Made by a program: the position numbers and the translations under genes
Notes under the pieces: model-generated
Told to the model about the DNA's origin: nothing
Database searches by the model: none
The model's input: only the letters and a program-made list of their open reading frames with translations
In this document: positions 9,024-17,990 of the stretch, piece after piece
Position numbering within the stretch: the first letter of the stretch is position 1
Layout: every line of letters starts with the position of its first letter
Assembly: GCA_966250375.1 (NCBI GenBank)
Contig: CBINHE010000001.1
Location: 80,754 to 144,753, forward strand
DNA: 64,000 nt
Direction of reading: 5' to 3'
Source of the DNA: CAMLDH01 sp966250375
GTDB lineage: Bacteria > Pseudomonadota > Gammaproteobacteria > Burkholderiales > Burkholderiaceae_D

Positions 9024-9885
9024 GGCTCTGTTGACGTTTTGCCGGCAGTAAAATTGAGCGCTTTGCACAGCCACGATGATCCAATGCAACGCCCCCGACA
9101 AGACAAGGTTAAGCGATCAAGAATGGGAAATCATTGCTGCGCAGCTTAAAACAATAGCCGGTGTTCACAGCAGCCAATCGGCTGCATGTCGTCGATTTGT
9201 CGACGCTGTTCTGTGGGTGCTGCGGGTTGGTGGCCAGTGGCGTTCATTGCCGGCAGATCGCGGAAATTGGAACAGCGTTTTCAAACGGTTTTCACGTTGG
9301 TCTGCGCTTGGCGTGTGGAATCATCTTCTCCGCTTCCAAGCGAAAGTCGCTGATGTTCAAGATGTTTCGATCGACAGCACAACGGCGCGTGCCCACGCGT
9401 GCCCACGCGTGTGCCGCCGGTGCAGCCCACAGTTGCGCGGACAAGGAGGCACTGGGTCGGTCACGAGGAGGCTTTGGTTGCAAGATTCACGCGGCGGTTG
9501 ACGCCTTGGGGCTGCCCCTCAAATTTATCCTGACCGGTGGGCAAGCTGCCGATATAGGTCAGGCAATACCGCTGATGGAGGGCCTGTCTGCCCATGCTTG
9601 CTTGGCAGATAAGGGGTACGACGCCGACGGATTTTTGGCGTGGCTCCAGGCGCAGGGGATCAAGGCGGTGATCCCCCCCGAAAGCCAACCGAAAGGAGCA
9701 AAGGGAGTGCGATTGGTGGCATTACAAGGAGCGCCATGTGGTCGAGTGCATGTTTGGAAAGCTCAAGTATTACCGTCGCCTCGCCATGCGATACGAGAAA
9801 AAAGCCATGAATTTCATGGGAATGCTGGCATTGGCCGGTGTTTTGCTGTGGCTCCGGTGAGTCGCAGCAAAACGTCAACAGAGCC
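9024..9885 (+). mobile_element. IS5-family insertion sequence (IS427-like), inactivated
   Basis: The element is bounded by perfect inverted repeats, GGCTCTGTTGACGTTTTGC on the left from 9024 and its complement ending at 9885. A TA dinucleotide flanks both sides (9022-9023 and 9886-9887), which fits the TA-type target duplication of this IS5 subgroup and makes a CTAG-like junction. Length is about 862 bp with one transposase gene that is frameshifted twice. It sits between the type VI module and the Tn7-like element. Confidence 0.9.
9076..9860 (+). pseudogene. IS5-family DDE transposase, two frameshifts
   Basis: The transposase begins at ATG 9076 and would be about 257 residues if intact. The DDE residues are all still encoded but in three frames: VSIDSTTARAH in the first, LADKGYDAD in the second, VVECMFGKLKYYRR in the third. 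The first shift is caused by a 10-bp tandem duplication (GCCCACGCGT at 9391-9400 and again 9401-9410). The second is an extra C in a run of seven (9673-9679). Removing both restores one continuous frame to the TGA at 9858-9860. Programmed frameshifting is unlikely because the lesions are a duplication and a homopolymer slip rather than a conserved slippery site. Confidence 0.88.
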
Positions 9886-9952
9886 TAGTCCATGTTGTAA
9901 AATTGCCTTATGGGAATCTGATCTATCCAGACCGCACCATTCAAGAATCCGA

Positions 9953-9981
9953 CGTCATAGCCTCCCGGTTGGTCTATGACG
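9953..9981. other. Perfect 8-bp inverted repeat with 13-nt loop
   Basis: CGTCATAG at 9953-9960 pairs with CTATGACG at 9974-9981. There is no T-run, so it is not a standard terminator. It lies just outside the proposed left end of the Tn7-like transposon and could belong to the target site or the neighbouring IS flank. Confidence 0.4.
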
Positions 9982-10011
9982 CTTATGCAACTTGAGTGTC
10001 ACACCAGAAAA

Positions 10012-10035
10012 GACAACCAACCCCCAAACTGTTAA
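10012..10035. repeat. Candidate TnsB-binding site near left transposon end
   Basis: The site GACAACCAACCCCCAAACTG, followed by TTAA, aligns with the minus-strand sites near tnsA, for example GTCAACTATCCCCGAACG at 25571-25593. The shared core is G-C-AA, then CCCC and AA. Only one clear copy is visible on this side. Confidence 0.35.
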
Positions 10036-10166
10036 TCCTCCTGCGCCACTGCCGCGACAGTGGCATTCCCATCACCGCTGCGCCAGCGGCTCTCGCGAAT
10101 GCGTTCGTGCAGGCCGTTTTCCCTTCCAGTCCTTGTGGAATTGATCTGCGGGCAAGTTCCTATCTG

Positions 10167-10189
10167 GTATGATTCTTTACTAAAGATAC
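10167..10189 (+). promoter_or_regulatory. Candidate cargo-operon promoter overlapped by a palindrome
   Basis: TGGTATGAT at 10165-10173 is a good extended -10 element. An imperfect palindrome, GTAT...CTTTA-ct-AAAG..ATAC (10167-10189), overlaps it. The position, 27-49 bp before the AbrB-like gene, fits an operator for autoregulation. No strong -35 is seen. Confidence 0.4.
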
Positions 10190-10215
10190 CCATCAGGCAG
10201 ACCCGGGAATTACTC

Positions 10216-10431
10216 ATGAAAGTATTATTCGATACTAAAAAAGTACAAAAACTGGGGCGAATCTCGTTCTCTGAGCAGCTCTTGCGTAACGCTGGGCTTC
10301 AAGAGGGAGATGCAGTTAACATTTATTTCGATGCGTCCACGAAATGCATAGTGCTGGAGCGTGCAGACAAAGAAGTTGCAACGTCTAGTGATGAAGGTGT
10401 GCATGCGACAAAACCACGGAGGAAGGCATGA
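10216..10431 (+). CDS. AbrB/SpoVT-like small DNA-binding protein
   Basis: The 71-residue product MKVLFDTKKVQKLGRISFSE has the swapped-hairpin pattern of AbrB/MazE proteins: beta strands, a GRISF turn, then LRNAGLQEGDAVNIYFD and a final CIVLERAD strand. The C-terminal tail is basic (TKPRRKA). The ATG at 10216 is chosen because the domain starts there; a longer upstream frame has no domain content. Its stop overlaps the next start by 4 bp (ATGA), so it is the first gene of the cargo operon. A role as operon regulator or antitoxin-like partner is inference. Confidence 0.7.
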   Translation: MKVLFDTKKVQKLGRISFSEQLLRNAGLQEGDAVNIYFDASTKCIVLERADKEVATSSDEGVHATKPRRKA

Positions 10432-11336
10432 GTACGACGCCGAACGAGCGCTTTTCAGGACATGAGTCCTTTGTTTGCAGGTATGGATGGCTCCCTAAAG
10501 TGCATCGCGCAGTTCAGAGCCTGCCCACAATCATAAAAGATGAAGAGAGTGCCATGCAGGCGCTGGGTATTGGCCGTAATATGGTGAAGTCCTTACAGTT
10601 CTGGGCCGAATCATCGGGCGTTATCGAATCAAACGGAGAGGGTGGTCATATATCTGGCCCGCTCGGTAGCCTATTGCTTGCTGACGGGGGCCTGGATCCT
10701 CATTTGGAGTCGCTGGAGTCGCTTTGGCTTATTCATTGGCGGTTAAGCACGAAAGCCAATATGGCAGCGTGGAACCTGGTCTTTGGCGAAGCGAAGCTGA
10801 TTCGATTCGAGCGCAGTCGGCTCATCGCAGCTCTTGCCGATCGCTGTGTTAACCTCACGCGCGCACTAGCGCCAAGCACGCTGGAACAGCATGCATCTAT
10901 TTTGATCAACAGCTACCTCTCTTCGGCTAGAAGCGGCGACGATACTTCTTGGTGTCCGCTGCAAGACCTGGGTGTCCTCAAAGCTGCCAAGACCGAGGAT
11001 GGTCGAACTATCTACAGTACGGATGCGGGTTCTCCAATCGGACTCACTCCTCGCGCCTTCGCAATCGCGTTGATCGACTACATGACGAATCGAGGAAAAG
11101 GCGATTGGACGGCTGACTTGCACTCCGTGCTAAAAGGGGATTTCAGTCCCGGCCTAGTTTTTCGCCTGGACGAGTACCAGCTTCGCGACTTCATCCAGGC
11201 CTGCGTTGACGGCGTGTTGAAAGACGCATTGCGATTTGTTGATACTGCTGACACCCAAAGTTTGGTGCTGCAGCCAGAAGAACTAAGTCCAGAGTACCGC
11301 ATTTGGGCCAAGGTAGAGGCACAAGAATATGTCTGA
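10428..11336 (+). CDS. DUF4007 family protein
   Basis: The 302-residue protein carries the DUF4007 signature: FSGHESFVCRYGW at residues 9-21, then ALGIGRNMVKSLQFWAE and GLDPHLESLESLWLIHWRL. From general knowledge, DUF4007 genes tend to occur near DndC-like sulfurtransferases and phosphorothioation-type loci; no biochemical function is known to me. The fold looks helical with a winged-helix-like N-terminus, suggesting DNA or protein binding. It overlaps both neighbours (4 bp upstream, 8 bp downstream), so it is translationally coupled within the operon. The protein is soluble, with no signal peptide. Confidence 0.8.
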   Translation: MSTTPNERFSGHESFVCRYGWLPKVHRAVQSLPTIIKDEESAMQALGIGRNMVKSLQFWAESSGVIESNGEGGHISGPLGSLLLADGGLDPHLESLESLWLIHWRLSTKANMAAWNLVFGEAKLIRFERSRLIAALADRCVNLTRALAPSTLEQHASILINSYLSSARSGDDTSWCPLQDLGVLKAAKTEDGRTIYSTDAGSPIGLTPRAFAIALIDYMTNRGKGDWTADLHSVLKGDFSPGLVFRLDEYQLRDFIQACVDGVLKDALRFVDTADTQSLVLQPEELSPEYRIWAKVEAQEYV

Positions 11337-14300
11337 CAAGATCATCAAACACATTCCATTGGATGGCCATCACACTCGATCCATTGCACTAGATCGTGAT
11401 CTGCTGGATGCGAAAGCATTGGCGCAATATGTCGTTACCCCAAATAGCCTAAGCGCATTGCGACAAATTAGCGCTGGCCTGTTGGCCGGCCAAGCGCAAC
11501 GTGCGTGGAAGATTGTAGGGCCATATGGAAGTGGGAAGTCTGCTTTCGGCATCCTGCTTGCGCAGCTTATGGCTGGCAAAGCAAGGTTCCCGGCTGCGGC
11601 TAAGGCGCTGAATGTGGTCTCTCCTAAGATTGCTAAGAGCTTCGTCGACTCAAACAGATTCCCAATTGCAGTTGTGGGTTCACGAGTCTCATTTGGGACG
11701 GCATTTGCCAGTTCAGTCAACGACGTTCTCAACTCGCTTGGAAAGAGCAAACCCGCGCAGAAAATCCGCAAGAAACTTGATTCTCAGGCCGGTACGTATG
11801 CTGACAGACCCTTCAATGCGGCTATCGGCGAAATGACCGGTGACCTGGCAGAAGCAGCAAAAGCGCTCGGGCACGATGGCGTGATCTTGTTAATCGACGA
11901 GGTCGGTAAGTTTGTCGAGCATGCAGCGCTCTATCCTGAGCATGGCGACCTCATCGCACTTCAGCAGGTTGCTGAATACGCGTGCAAGTCTGACGATGAC
12001 AGTGTGGCAGTCGTGGCGATGCTTCACCAACATTTTGCGAGCTATGCAGCTGGCGTTGGTCGCGCACTTGGAGATGAGTGGCACAAGGTTGCTGCACGCT
12101 TTGAGGAAATTCCATTCGATGAGCCTGTGGAGCGCTATGCCCACTTTGCTAAGCAAGCGTTTGGCGAAGGAGTGCTAACGCACAACAAACAGATAGCTAC
12201 GGCAGCCCGGAAGGAGTACGTACGAGCTATCAAACAGAACATACTTCGTGCGCCTACAGCGGCGGATAAAGAGCTCTTCGATGAAGCGGAGAGCCTATAT
12301 CCGTTGCATCCGCTAGTGCTGGGAGCCGCTGCAACGATTTCCAAGCGCTATGGGCAAAGTGAGCGCTCTTTCCACGCTTTCTTGTATGGTGGTGAATCGT
12401 TTGCCATGCGCGACTTTGCTCAGCGCACGGACACGTCTGCCGCCTCGTGGTATCGCATTCAGGACTTTTACGACTATCTTGCTCATGGCAATGAGCTGCG
12501 GTTCCGAGAGCTTGATGCTGAGCGTAAGTGGGCCTTTGCGCACGCAGTAATCGAGCAGCAAAGTGCCAATGACTTGGGTAGCTACCTGCTCAAGGCGATC
12601 GCCGTGTTCGAACTGGTTAAGACGAACCTGGGGCTACATGCCGATGTCGATACGCTGGGCTGGGCCATCGGTGAGTCGAATCATGCCGCTATCGGCGCAG
12701 CGCTGGCGCAGTTCACTGAAGCCGGCATACTGGTAAAGCGCCATAAGCAGGCCGAATATGCTTTCGCAGTATCCAGCGCCATCAATGTTGAAGCGCTGTA
12801 CGAAAAAGCTGCCAGGTCGGATGAGAGTGAGCTAATGGTGAGGGGCACCATGGCTGCCTTGGCCCAGAAACTCGTGGTCGCCAATCGGCATTACGACGAG
12901 ACCGGAACTATTCGCACGATTTCTACGGTAGTTGGTACCAGGGACCAATGGCCGATTGTCCCCTCTGCGAAAGATGGTGCAGTACAGGCTGACGCTTGGA
13001 TCAAGTTGATACTTCTGTCCGGCGACGTAGACCAAGTCACCCAATGCGAGAAACGATTTGGTGAAGAGACTGATCCGTTGACATTGCATGCGTATCTGAA
13101 CTTATCGGCCGAAGGTCGCGCTGCACTCTCTGAATACGCAATTTGGACGTCGATCTCCCGCGAAGTGAATGTGAAGAGCCTTGATCCTTGGACCTCGCGT
13201 TATGTCGACTCACGTGTGACCAGAGCGAGCGAAGAAGTTGAGCGACTCGTCCTCTCTGCACTCACTCCCACTGACGGTCGAGATGGTCCTGCTTATTGGC
13301 ACTGCGGTAGTCCAGTTGCGAACAGCGGGAAGATGAATCTGAGCCAAGTCGCGTCCTGGTTGTTCGACCACGTGTATAGCAAGGCTCCTCAAATCGTCAA
13401 TGAGTTGATCAACAAGGATCGCCCGACCTCTGCAATTGTGCTGGCACGGCAGCGGCTGTTCGAGGTACTGCTTGGGGGCGACACGACACGCAAAATTTGC
13501 GCGGACCATGAGTATCCGCCTGAGCGTCTCATTCACTCGACTTTGCTTAAGAAAACGGGTATCTGGAGTGAGACCGAAAGCGGATGGACATTGAATAATC
13601 CGGTTGCGATGTCGAGGAAGCAAGATATCTCTGCAGTATGGGAAGAGATTTCTCGCGTGCTTCAAAGGCCTGCACAGCTCACATTTGCAGACCTCCTTGA
13701 GGCGCTTGCTGCGCCCCCCTTTGGTGTTCGCAACGGCCCGGCTGGAATCTGGGTGGCCCTGTATCTCATCATCAACCGCAACAGGTGCGCGGTATTTGAG
13801 CGCGGCTCCCTCGTGCTTGAACTGACTGCAGAACACCTCATGAGGATGTACAAGAATCCGCAGGCGTTTACTGTGCGAGAGCTCGCAAGTGAAGACGCCA
13901 GCAAGAGGCTTATCAGCGAATGCCAAGAAGTGCTCGCTGCAATAGGTTGCCAGACAAGTGCGAATCCATCGTTCCTGGAGATGACTCGCGTTCTGTATCG
14001 CTGGTTTGTAAGACTGCCGGACTTTACCAAGTCTACCGCCAGGATTGGTAAGGACGCGGCAATTGTGAAAACCATTATCAGCAAGTCGACGGATCCTATC
14101 GCACTATTGACTCAGTCGCTGCCAAAAGCGCACGCGGATTCGAAGTCTAAAGCCACCTTCAAAGAATGGTTGACTGGGGCCTTGACGGATCTAGGAATGG
14201 CGCATCGACGTCTGCAAGACGAGGTGGCGAACGAACTGAGCAAGGGCTTTGGGATACCCGGCCCACTAAACCGTATTCGTACGCAACTGCAAAATGAGTG

Positions 14301-14766
14301 TACACGCGAGGCGGCGACCCTTGCGGATGCCGACCTGAGAAGTTTCATTTTGCGCTGCACGGACGTTGTTCTTACCGATGAAAAATGGTTGGATTCGGTC
14401 GGCAGTCTGATCGCACACCGTCCGTTGGATGCTTGGCAGGACGACACCTTGGCCAAGTTCCAGGATCAGCTTACCGATTTATGTGGTCGTTATCGCCGCT
14501 GGATGCAATTGGTAATGAAGCGAGGCGTCGCTCCTCGCGCATCCGAGCGATTTGTGGGGTTGACGCTTACGATGCCTGGTGGGGAAGAGTCGTCCGTGTT
14601 TGTTGCCCGCAACGACGTGTCTGATGCGATCGCAAAGAATGTCCTAGCGCTTATCGCCGAGTCCGCAAAGGGCGATAGAAATGTCGCTGCGGCGGCCCTC
14701 GCGCATGCGTTGCTACAATTGCAGGCAGAGACAACGGTACCAGAGAAGGAGGTTAGCAATGGCTGA
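11329..14766 (+). CDS. Large P-loop ATPase of the cargo defence-like operon
   Basis: This 1145-residue protein has a Walker A motif GPYGSGKS (64-71) and a Walker B segment VILLIDEVGKF with the catalytic Asp-Glu at 190-191. The rest is a long helical region with no motif I can name. Size, early P-loop and the DE-x-GK Walker B resemble the large ATPases of BREX (BrxC) and related defence loci, but it is not a recognisable BrxC and no PglZ or BrxL accompanies it. It overlaps the DUF4007 gene by 8 bp and the sulfurtransferase gene by 8 bp. I infer a DNA-engaging motor or loader for the system. The exact family is unassigned. Confidence 0.7.
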   Translation: MSDKIIKHIPLDGHHTRSIALDRDLLDAKALAQYVVTPNSLSALRQISAGLLAGQAQRAWKIVGPYGSGKSAFGILLAQLMAGKARFPAAAKALNVVSPKIAKSFVDSNRFPIAVVGSRVSFGTAFASSVNDVLNSLGKSKPAQKIRKKLDSQAGTYADRPFNAAIGEMTGDLAEAAKALGHDGVILLIDEVGKFVEHAALYPEHGDLIALQQVAEYACKSDDDSVAVVAMLHQHFASYAAGVGRALGDEWHKVAARFEEIPFDEPVERYAHFAKQAFGEGVLTHNKQIATAARKEYVRAIKQNILRAPTAADKELFDEAESLYPLHPLVLGAAATISKRYGQSERSFHAFLYGGESFAMRDFAQRTDTSAASWYRIQDFYDYLAHGNELRFRELDAERKWAFAHAVIEQQSANDLGSYLLKAIAVFELVKTNLGLHADVDTLGWAIGESNHAAIGAALAQFTEAGILVKRHKQAEYAFAVSSAINVEALYEKAARSDESELMVRGTMAALAQKLVVANRHYDETGTIRTISTVVGTRDQWPIVPSAKDGAVQADAWIKLILLSGDVDQVTQCEKRFGEETDPLTLHAYLNLSAEGRAALSEYAIWTSISREVNVKSLDPWTSRYVDSRVTRASEEVERLVLSALTPTDGRDGPAYWHCGSPVANSGKMNLSQVASWLFDHVYSKAPQIVNELINKDRPTSAIVLARQRLFEVLLGGDTTRKICADHEYPPERLIHSTLLKKTGIWSETESGWTLNNPVAMSRKQDISAVWEEISRVLQRPAQLTFADLLEALAAPPFGVRNGPAGIWVALYLIINRNRCAVFERGSLVLELTAEHLMRMYKNPQAFTVRELASEDASKRLISECQEVLAAIGCQTSANPSFLEMTRVLYRWFVRLPDFTKSTARIGKDAAIVKTIISKSTDPIALLTQSLPKAHADSKSKATFKEWLTGALTDLGMAHRRLQDEVANELSKGFGIPGPLNRIRTQLQNECTREAATLADADLRSFILRCTDVVLTDEKWLDSVGSLIAHRPLDAWQDDTLAKFQDQLTDLCGRYRRWMQLVMKRGVAPRASERFVGLTLTMPGGEESSVFVARNDVSDAIAKNVLALIAESAKGDRNVAAAALAHALLQLQAETTVPEKEVSNG

Positions 14767-15586
14767 ACCGAAAAAAGTGAGACACATCCTGAGTCTATCG
14801 GGAGGTAAGGACAGTGCTGCGCTAGCTATATATTTGCGTGATCGCGTGCCCGAGATGGAGTACATCTTCAGCGATACTAAAAAAGAGCTGCCCGAAACCT
14901 ATGAGTACCTTGACCGGATCGCGAGCTATCTGGGAAAAGAGGTGGTTCGCCTCAACGCAGACGTTGGCTTTGATCACTGGTATGAGATGTACGGCGGCAT
15001 GATCCCATCCAATCATCGACGCTGGTGTACGAGAGCGCTCAAACTGAAACCGTTTGAGCAGTACTGCGGGAACGATGAGGTGATCAACTATGTGGGTCTC
15101 CGCGCTGAAGAGAATCGAAGTGGATACATAAGCCACAAACCGAATATCAAAGCGATATATCCGTTCAAAGAGGACGGTTTGGTTCTACGCGACATTGAAG
15201 GCATTTTGCGTGACTCTGGCGTTGGCATGCCGCCTTACACAAAGTGGGGTCGCACGCGCTCAGGTTGTTACTTCTGCTTCTACCAGCAGAAAATCGAATG
15301 GGTGAAGTTGAAAGAGACCTATCCCGACCTCTACGAGAAGGCAAAAGAATACGAGCGGCCGTATGAGAAGACCGGCAACTTCTTCACTTGGAGCCAAGGT
15401 GAGAGCTTGGCCGAGATGGAACGACCTGAACGTGTTGAGCAAATCAAACGGGAGCATGTCATCCGTATCCAGCGCAACGCAGCACGCCGCGAGAACGTTA
15501 CCTTGATGGAAGTTTTCGCGAGTACCGAAACGGCGGAGGAGCCGGAGGACGATGACGATCAGGGTTGCTTGGTTTGTCAGCTTTAG
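14759..15586 (+). CDS. DndC-like PP-loop sulfurtransferase (PAPS reductase family)
   Basis: The 275-residue protein has the adenylating PP-loop SGGKDS (14-19), the family Cys in HRRWCTRALKLKPF (Cys90), and a GCYFC pair (Cys170, Cys173). It also has an unusual acidic tail ending in CLVC (Cys270, Cys273). In phosphorothioation systems DndC carries a 4Fe-4S cluster and activates DNA for sulfur insertion. The ATG at 14759 follows a strong AGAAGGAGGT site and lies inside the ATPase gene's end. No cysteine desulfurase or DndD/DndE gene is in the window, so sulfur would have to come from a chromosomal IscS or the reaction may differ. Confidence 0.82.
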   Translation: MAEPKKVRHILSLSGGKDSAALAIYLRDRVPEMEYIFSDTKKELPETYEYLDRIASYLGKEVVRLNADVGFDHWYEMYGGMIPSNHRRWCTRALKLKPFEQYCGNDEVINYVGLRAEENRSGYISHKPNIKAIYPFKEDGLVLRDIEGILRDSGVGMPPYTKWGRTRSGCYFCFYQQKIEWVKLKETYPDLYEKAKEYERPYEKTGNFFTWSQGESLAEMERPERVEQIKREHVIRIQRNAARRENVTLMEVFASTETAEEPEDDDDQGCLVCQL

Positions 15587-15595
15587 GAGACCTGC

Positions 15596-17980
15596 ATGGG
15601 ACTCACGTTTAAAGCCAGAGTGCTTCTTGAACTCGGGGCGGAACTCATCAGTTCTGATGGCATGGCGCTATACGAGCTAATCAAGAATGGATTAGACGCC
15701 GGCTCAAAAGAAATTGGCATCGATATTCAAGTTGTCATGCAACCGTCGATGAAGCGAGCACTTCTGCGCAAGTGGAAAGACGCCCGTCTTGCTTGGAATG
15801 CAAAGACGTTCCAGGCTGAAGTCGAAGCTGGTATTGATAACAGCGCTCCGAGCGACGCGATAGAAGCGTTCGTGGACACCCTCCGAGAAGAATCGCGGGC
15901 AGATGCGCTTGCCGCACTGGAGGAAGCTTGCGTCGAGTTCAACTTCATCAAGGTCGTCGATTCCGGTGACGGAATGGACGGCAATGCACTAGACGAGTGC
16001 TATCTTACCGTCGGAACCACAAATCGCCTCCAAAAGAAGATGCGCCTCTTGGAGGACACCCGCAATGAGGCTGACGAAGAACAGGTTCCGTTGGGAGAGA
16101 AAGGTATCGGCCGGCTCGCCGCGATGCGACTTGGCCATTTCGTGCAGGTGGTGTCCGCAGTTGAGTCGCACCCCCGAGAGTTCGTGCTCGACTTGGACTG
16201 GCGACCCGTCTATGCCAATCCAATGCTCGACCTTGACGACAAATCGCTTCAGTTCAAACCCGTAGTCGGTGCCCGAAAATCGAAACCTAAGGGTACGACC
16301 ATTATTATCAAAGACCTGCAATCTGATTGGGACTTAGACAAGCTCAGGGAATTGTCGCGGTTCGACCTGGGGAAGCTGGCTGACCCTTTCAAGTCAGCGG
16401 CCGCAAACCAGTTTCTAAGTGTTCAATTCCAGGGCAAGGATGCCAACGTCATCGCAGTGTTCGAGGCTGCGCGCCTGAAACCTGCGGACGCAATTTGCAC
16501 CATCACGTTCCGTGCCGGGTCAGTAGAAGCCGAATCTGCTGACGAGGACGGCGCAGAGCTCACCGTTAAGACGGTATATCGCCACTTCAAGCGAGAGGAG
16601 GAACTAGTCCATGTTGGCCCGCACTTGGCAACAGCCGTCAGTTATGAGCCAAAACGGAAGAAGAATGCTGAGAAGCTGGCTCGTTCCGATGAAGTGGTTG
16701 CAGCGCTGAAAACTCTCGGTGACTTCGAAGCGAAGTTCTATTGGTTCAATCGTGGGCGGTTTTTGCGAGAAGAGAAAGTACTGTGGTCAGGTGGACTCGG
16801 TGACTTCGTTCGAAATTGGAGTGGTGGGCTGCTGGTTTATCGCGACGGTTATCGCGTTTATCCATATGGTTCAGCCCAAGATGATTGGCTGGATTTGGAT
16901 AGAAAGGCGCTTGCGAGTTCGGCCTATAAGCTAAATCGTGCTCAGATTGTCGGCTACTTGCGAATTACCTCTAAGGAGAACCCAAGGCTGATCGACCAAA
17001 CGAATCGAGAAGGTTTCAGAGACTCACCAGAACGGGAAGCCCTTCGGCGAATACTTCGGCAAGCAATCATCGCTGACTGCAAGTCATTCTTAGAAAAGGT
17101 TGATAAGGAAAATAAAGTCGCCGACGAAGAGACTTTGCAGGAAATTGACGCTCGCATCGTCGATTCAAGCCAAAATGCCGCCCAGAATCTAAAGCGCTTG
17201 AAAGCGCGTGTTCCGGCGGAAACTGCGACTATTCAAAGTGTATTGCAAGAATTAGGTGAAGTGCAGGATGCATGGAATCGAGCGAAGCAAACTCTTAAGT
17301 CAAAGAATGAAGAGGTAGAAACCTATACGCATCTTGCTGGTGTTGGATTAATGGTGGAACTCCTCGCCCACGAGTTGGCGAGAACAACACAGGACGCGCT
17401 CGACCTTTTGGCCGATAAGAAGACTGCAAGTGACCCTAATAAATTGCAGGCACTCGCATCTGTCCTCAAAACATTGAACAAGCGAATTCGTGTAATCGAC
17501 GTTCTCAGTATCCCGGGACGGCAGCGGAGAGAAGTGCTTCCGATTCCTGCGTTAGTGACGGAAATGAAGGATTTCTATGAGACAAAATTCGCGCGCCACA
17601 AGGTTGAATTTAATCTAATTCACTCCGGTGGACGTGCTTTTACGCGTAAGGTTGAACGTGGGCAAATTATCCAGATATTCGACAATATCTTTAATAACTC
17701 TATCTTTTGGCTTGGGCGGCGTTTGAACCGCAACGAGCGTCCCCAAATCAATGTTGAGATTGATACAACAGGCGGATCGGTTGCCATAACAGATAATGGA
17801 CCAGGGATTTCTGAGGACGTTGGAAATCGAGTCTTTGATGCCTTTTATACGTCCAAAGGGGCGAATGGGCGCGGCCTGGGTCTATATATTTCTAAGAAAC
17901 TCGCAGCAGAAAATGATGCCCAGCTGGAATTGTTGCCAGCGGAGGAGGGCATTCATCACGGATTCTTGTTGAAGTTCTAA
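15596..17980 (+). CDS. Double-GHKL protein: Hsp90-like ATPase plus histidine-kinase module
   Basis: The 794-residue protein has two ATP-binding modules. The N-terminal GHKL fold shows ELIKNGLDA (27-35), VVDSGDGMDG (121-130) and GEKGIGRLA (167-175), as in Hsp90/MutL-type ATPases. The C-terminal part has a coiled coil, a phosphoacceptor-like LAHELARTT with His592, an N-box-like DNIFNNS, DNGPG near 733 and GRGLGL near 758, as in sensor kinases. There is no membrane segment, so it is a cytoplasmic sensor. It starts 9 bp after the sulfurtransferase with AGGAG and is followed 10 bp later by a receiver-like protein, its likely partner. Confidence 0.8.
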   Translation: MGLTFKARVLLELGAELISSDGMALYELIKNGLDAGSKEIGIDIQVVMQPSMKRALLRKWKDARLAWNAKTFQAEVEAGIDNSAPSDAIEAFVDTLREESRADALAALEEACVEFNFIKVVDSGDGMDGNALDECYLTVGTTNRLQKKMRLLEDTRNEADEEQVPLGEKGIGRLAAMRLGHFVQVVSAVESHPREFVLDLDWRPVYANPMLDLDDKSLQFKPVVGARKSKPKGTTIIIKDLQSDWDLDKLRELSRFDLGKLADPFKSAAANQFLSVQFQGKDANVIAVFEAARLKPADAICTITFRAGSVEAESADEDGAELTVKTVYRHFKREEELVHVGPHLATAVSYEPKRKKNAEKLARSDEVVAALKTLGDFEAKFYWFNRGRFLREEKVLWSGGLGDFVRNWSGGLLVYRDGYRVYPYGSAQDDWLDLDRKALASSAYKLNRAQIVGYLRITSKENPRLIDQTNREGFRDSPEREALRRILRQAIIADCKSFLEKVDKENKVADEETLQEIDARIVDSSQNAAQNLKRLKARVPAETATIQSVLQELGEVQDAWNRAKQTLKSKNEEVETYTHLAGVGLMVELLAHELARTTQDALDLLADKKTASDPNKLQALASVLKTLNKRIRVIDVLSIPGRQRREVLPIPALVTEMKDFYETKFARHKVEFNLIHSGGRAFTRKVERGQIIQIFDNIFNNSIFWLGRRLNRNERPQINVEIDTTGGSVAITDNGPGISEDVGNRVFDAFYTSKGANGRGLGLYISKKLAAENDAQLELLPAEEGIHHGFLLKF

Positions 17981-17990
17981 GGGGGAAAAA

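Noticed and set aside
9391..9410. Programmed ribosomal frameshift site in the IS5 transposase
   Set aside because: The shift is fully explained by a 10-bp duplication and an extra C later; removing them gives one frame.
10428..15586. BREX type 4 or canonical Dnd/Ssp system
   Set aside because: PglZ, BrxL, DndB, DndD, DndE and Ssp proteins are all missing; only the sulfurtransferase class is shared.
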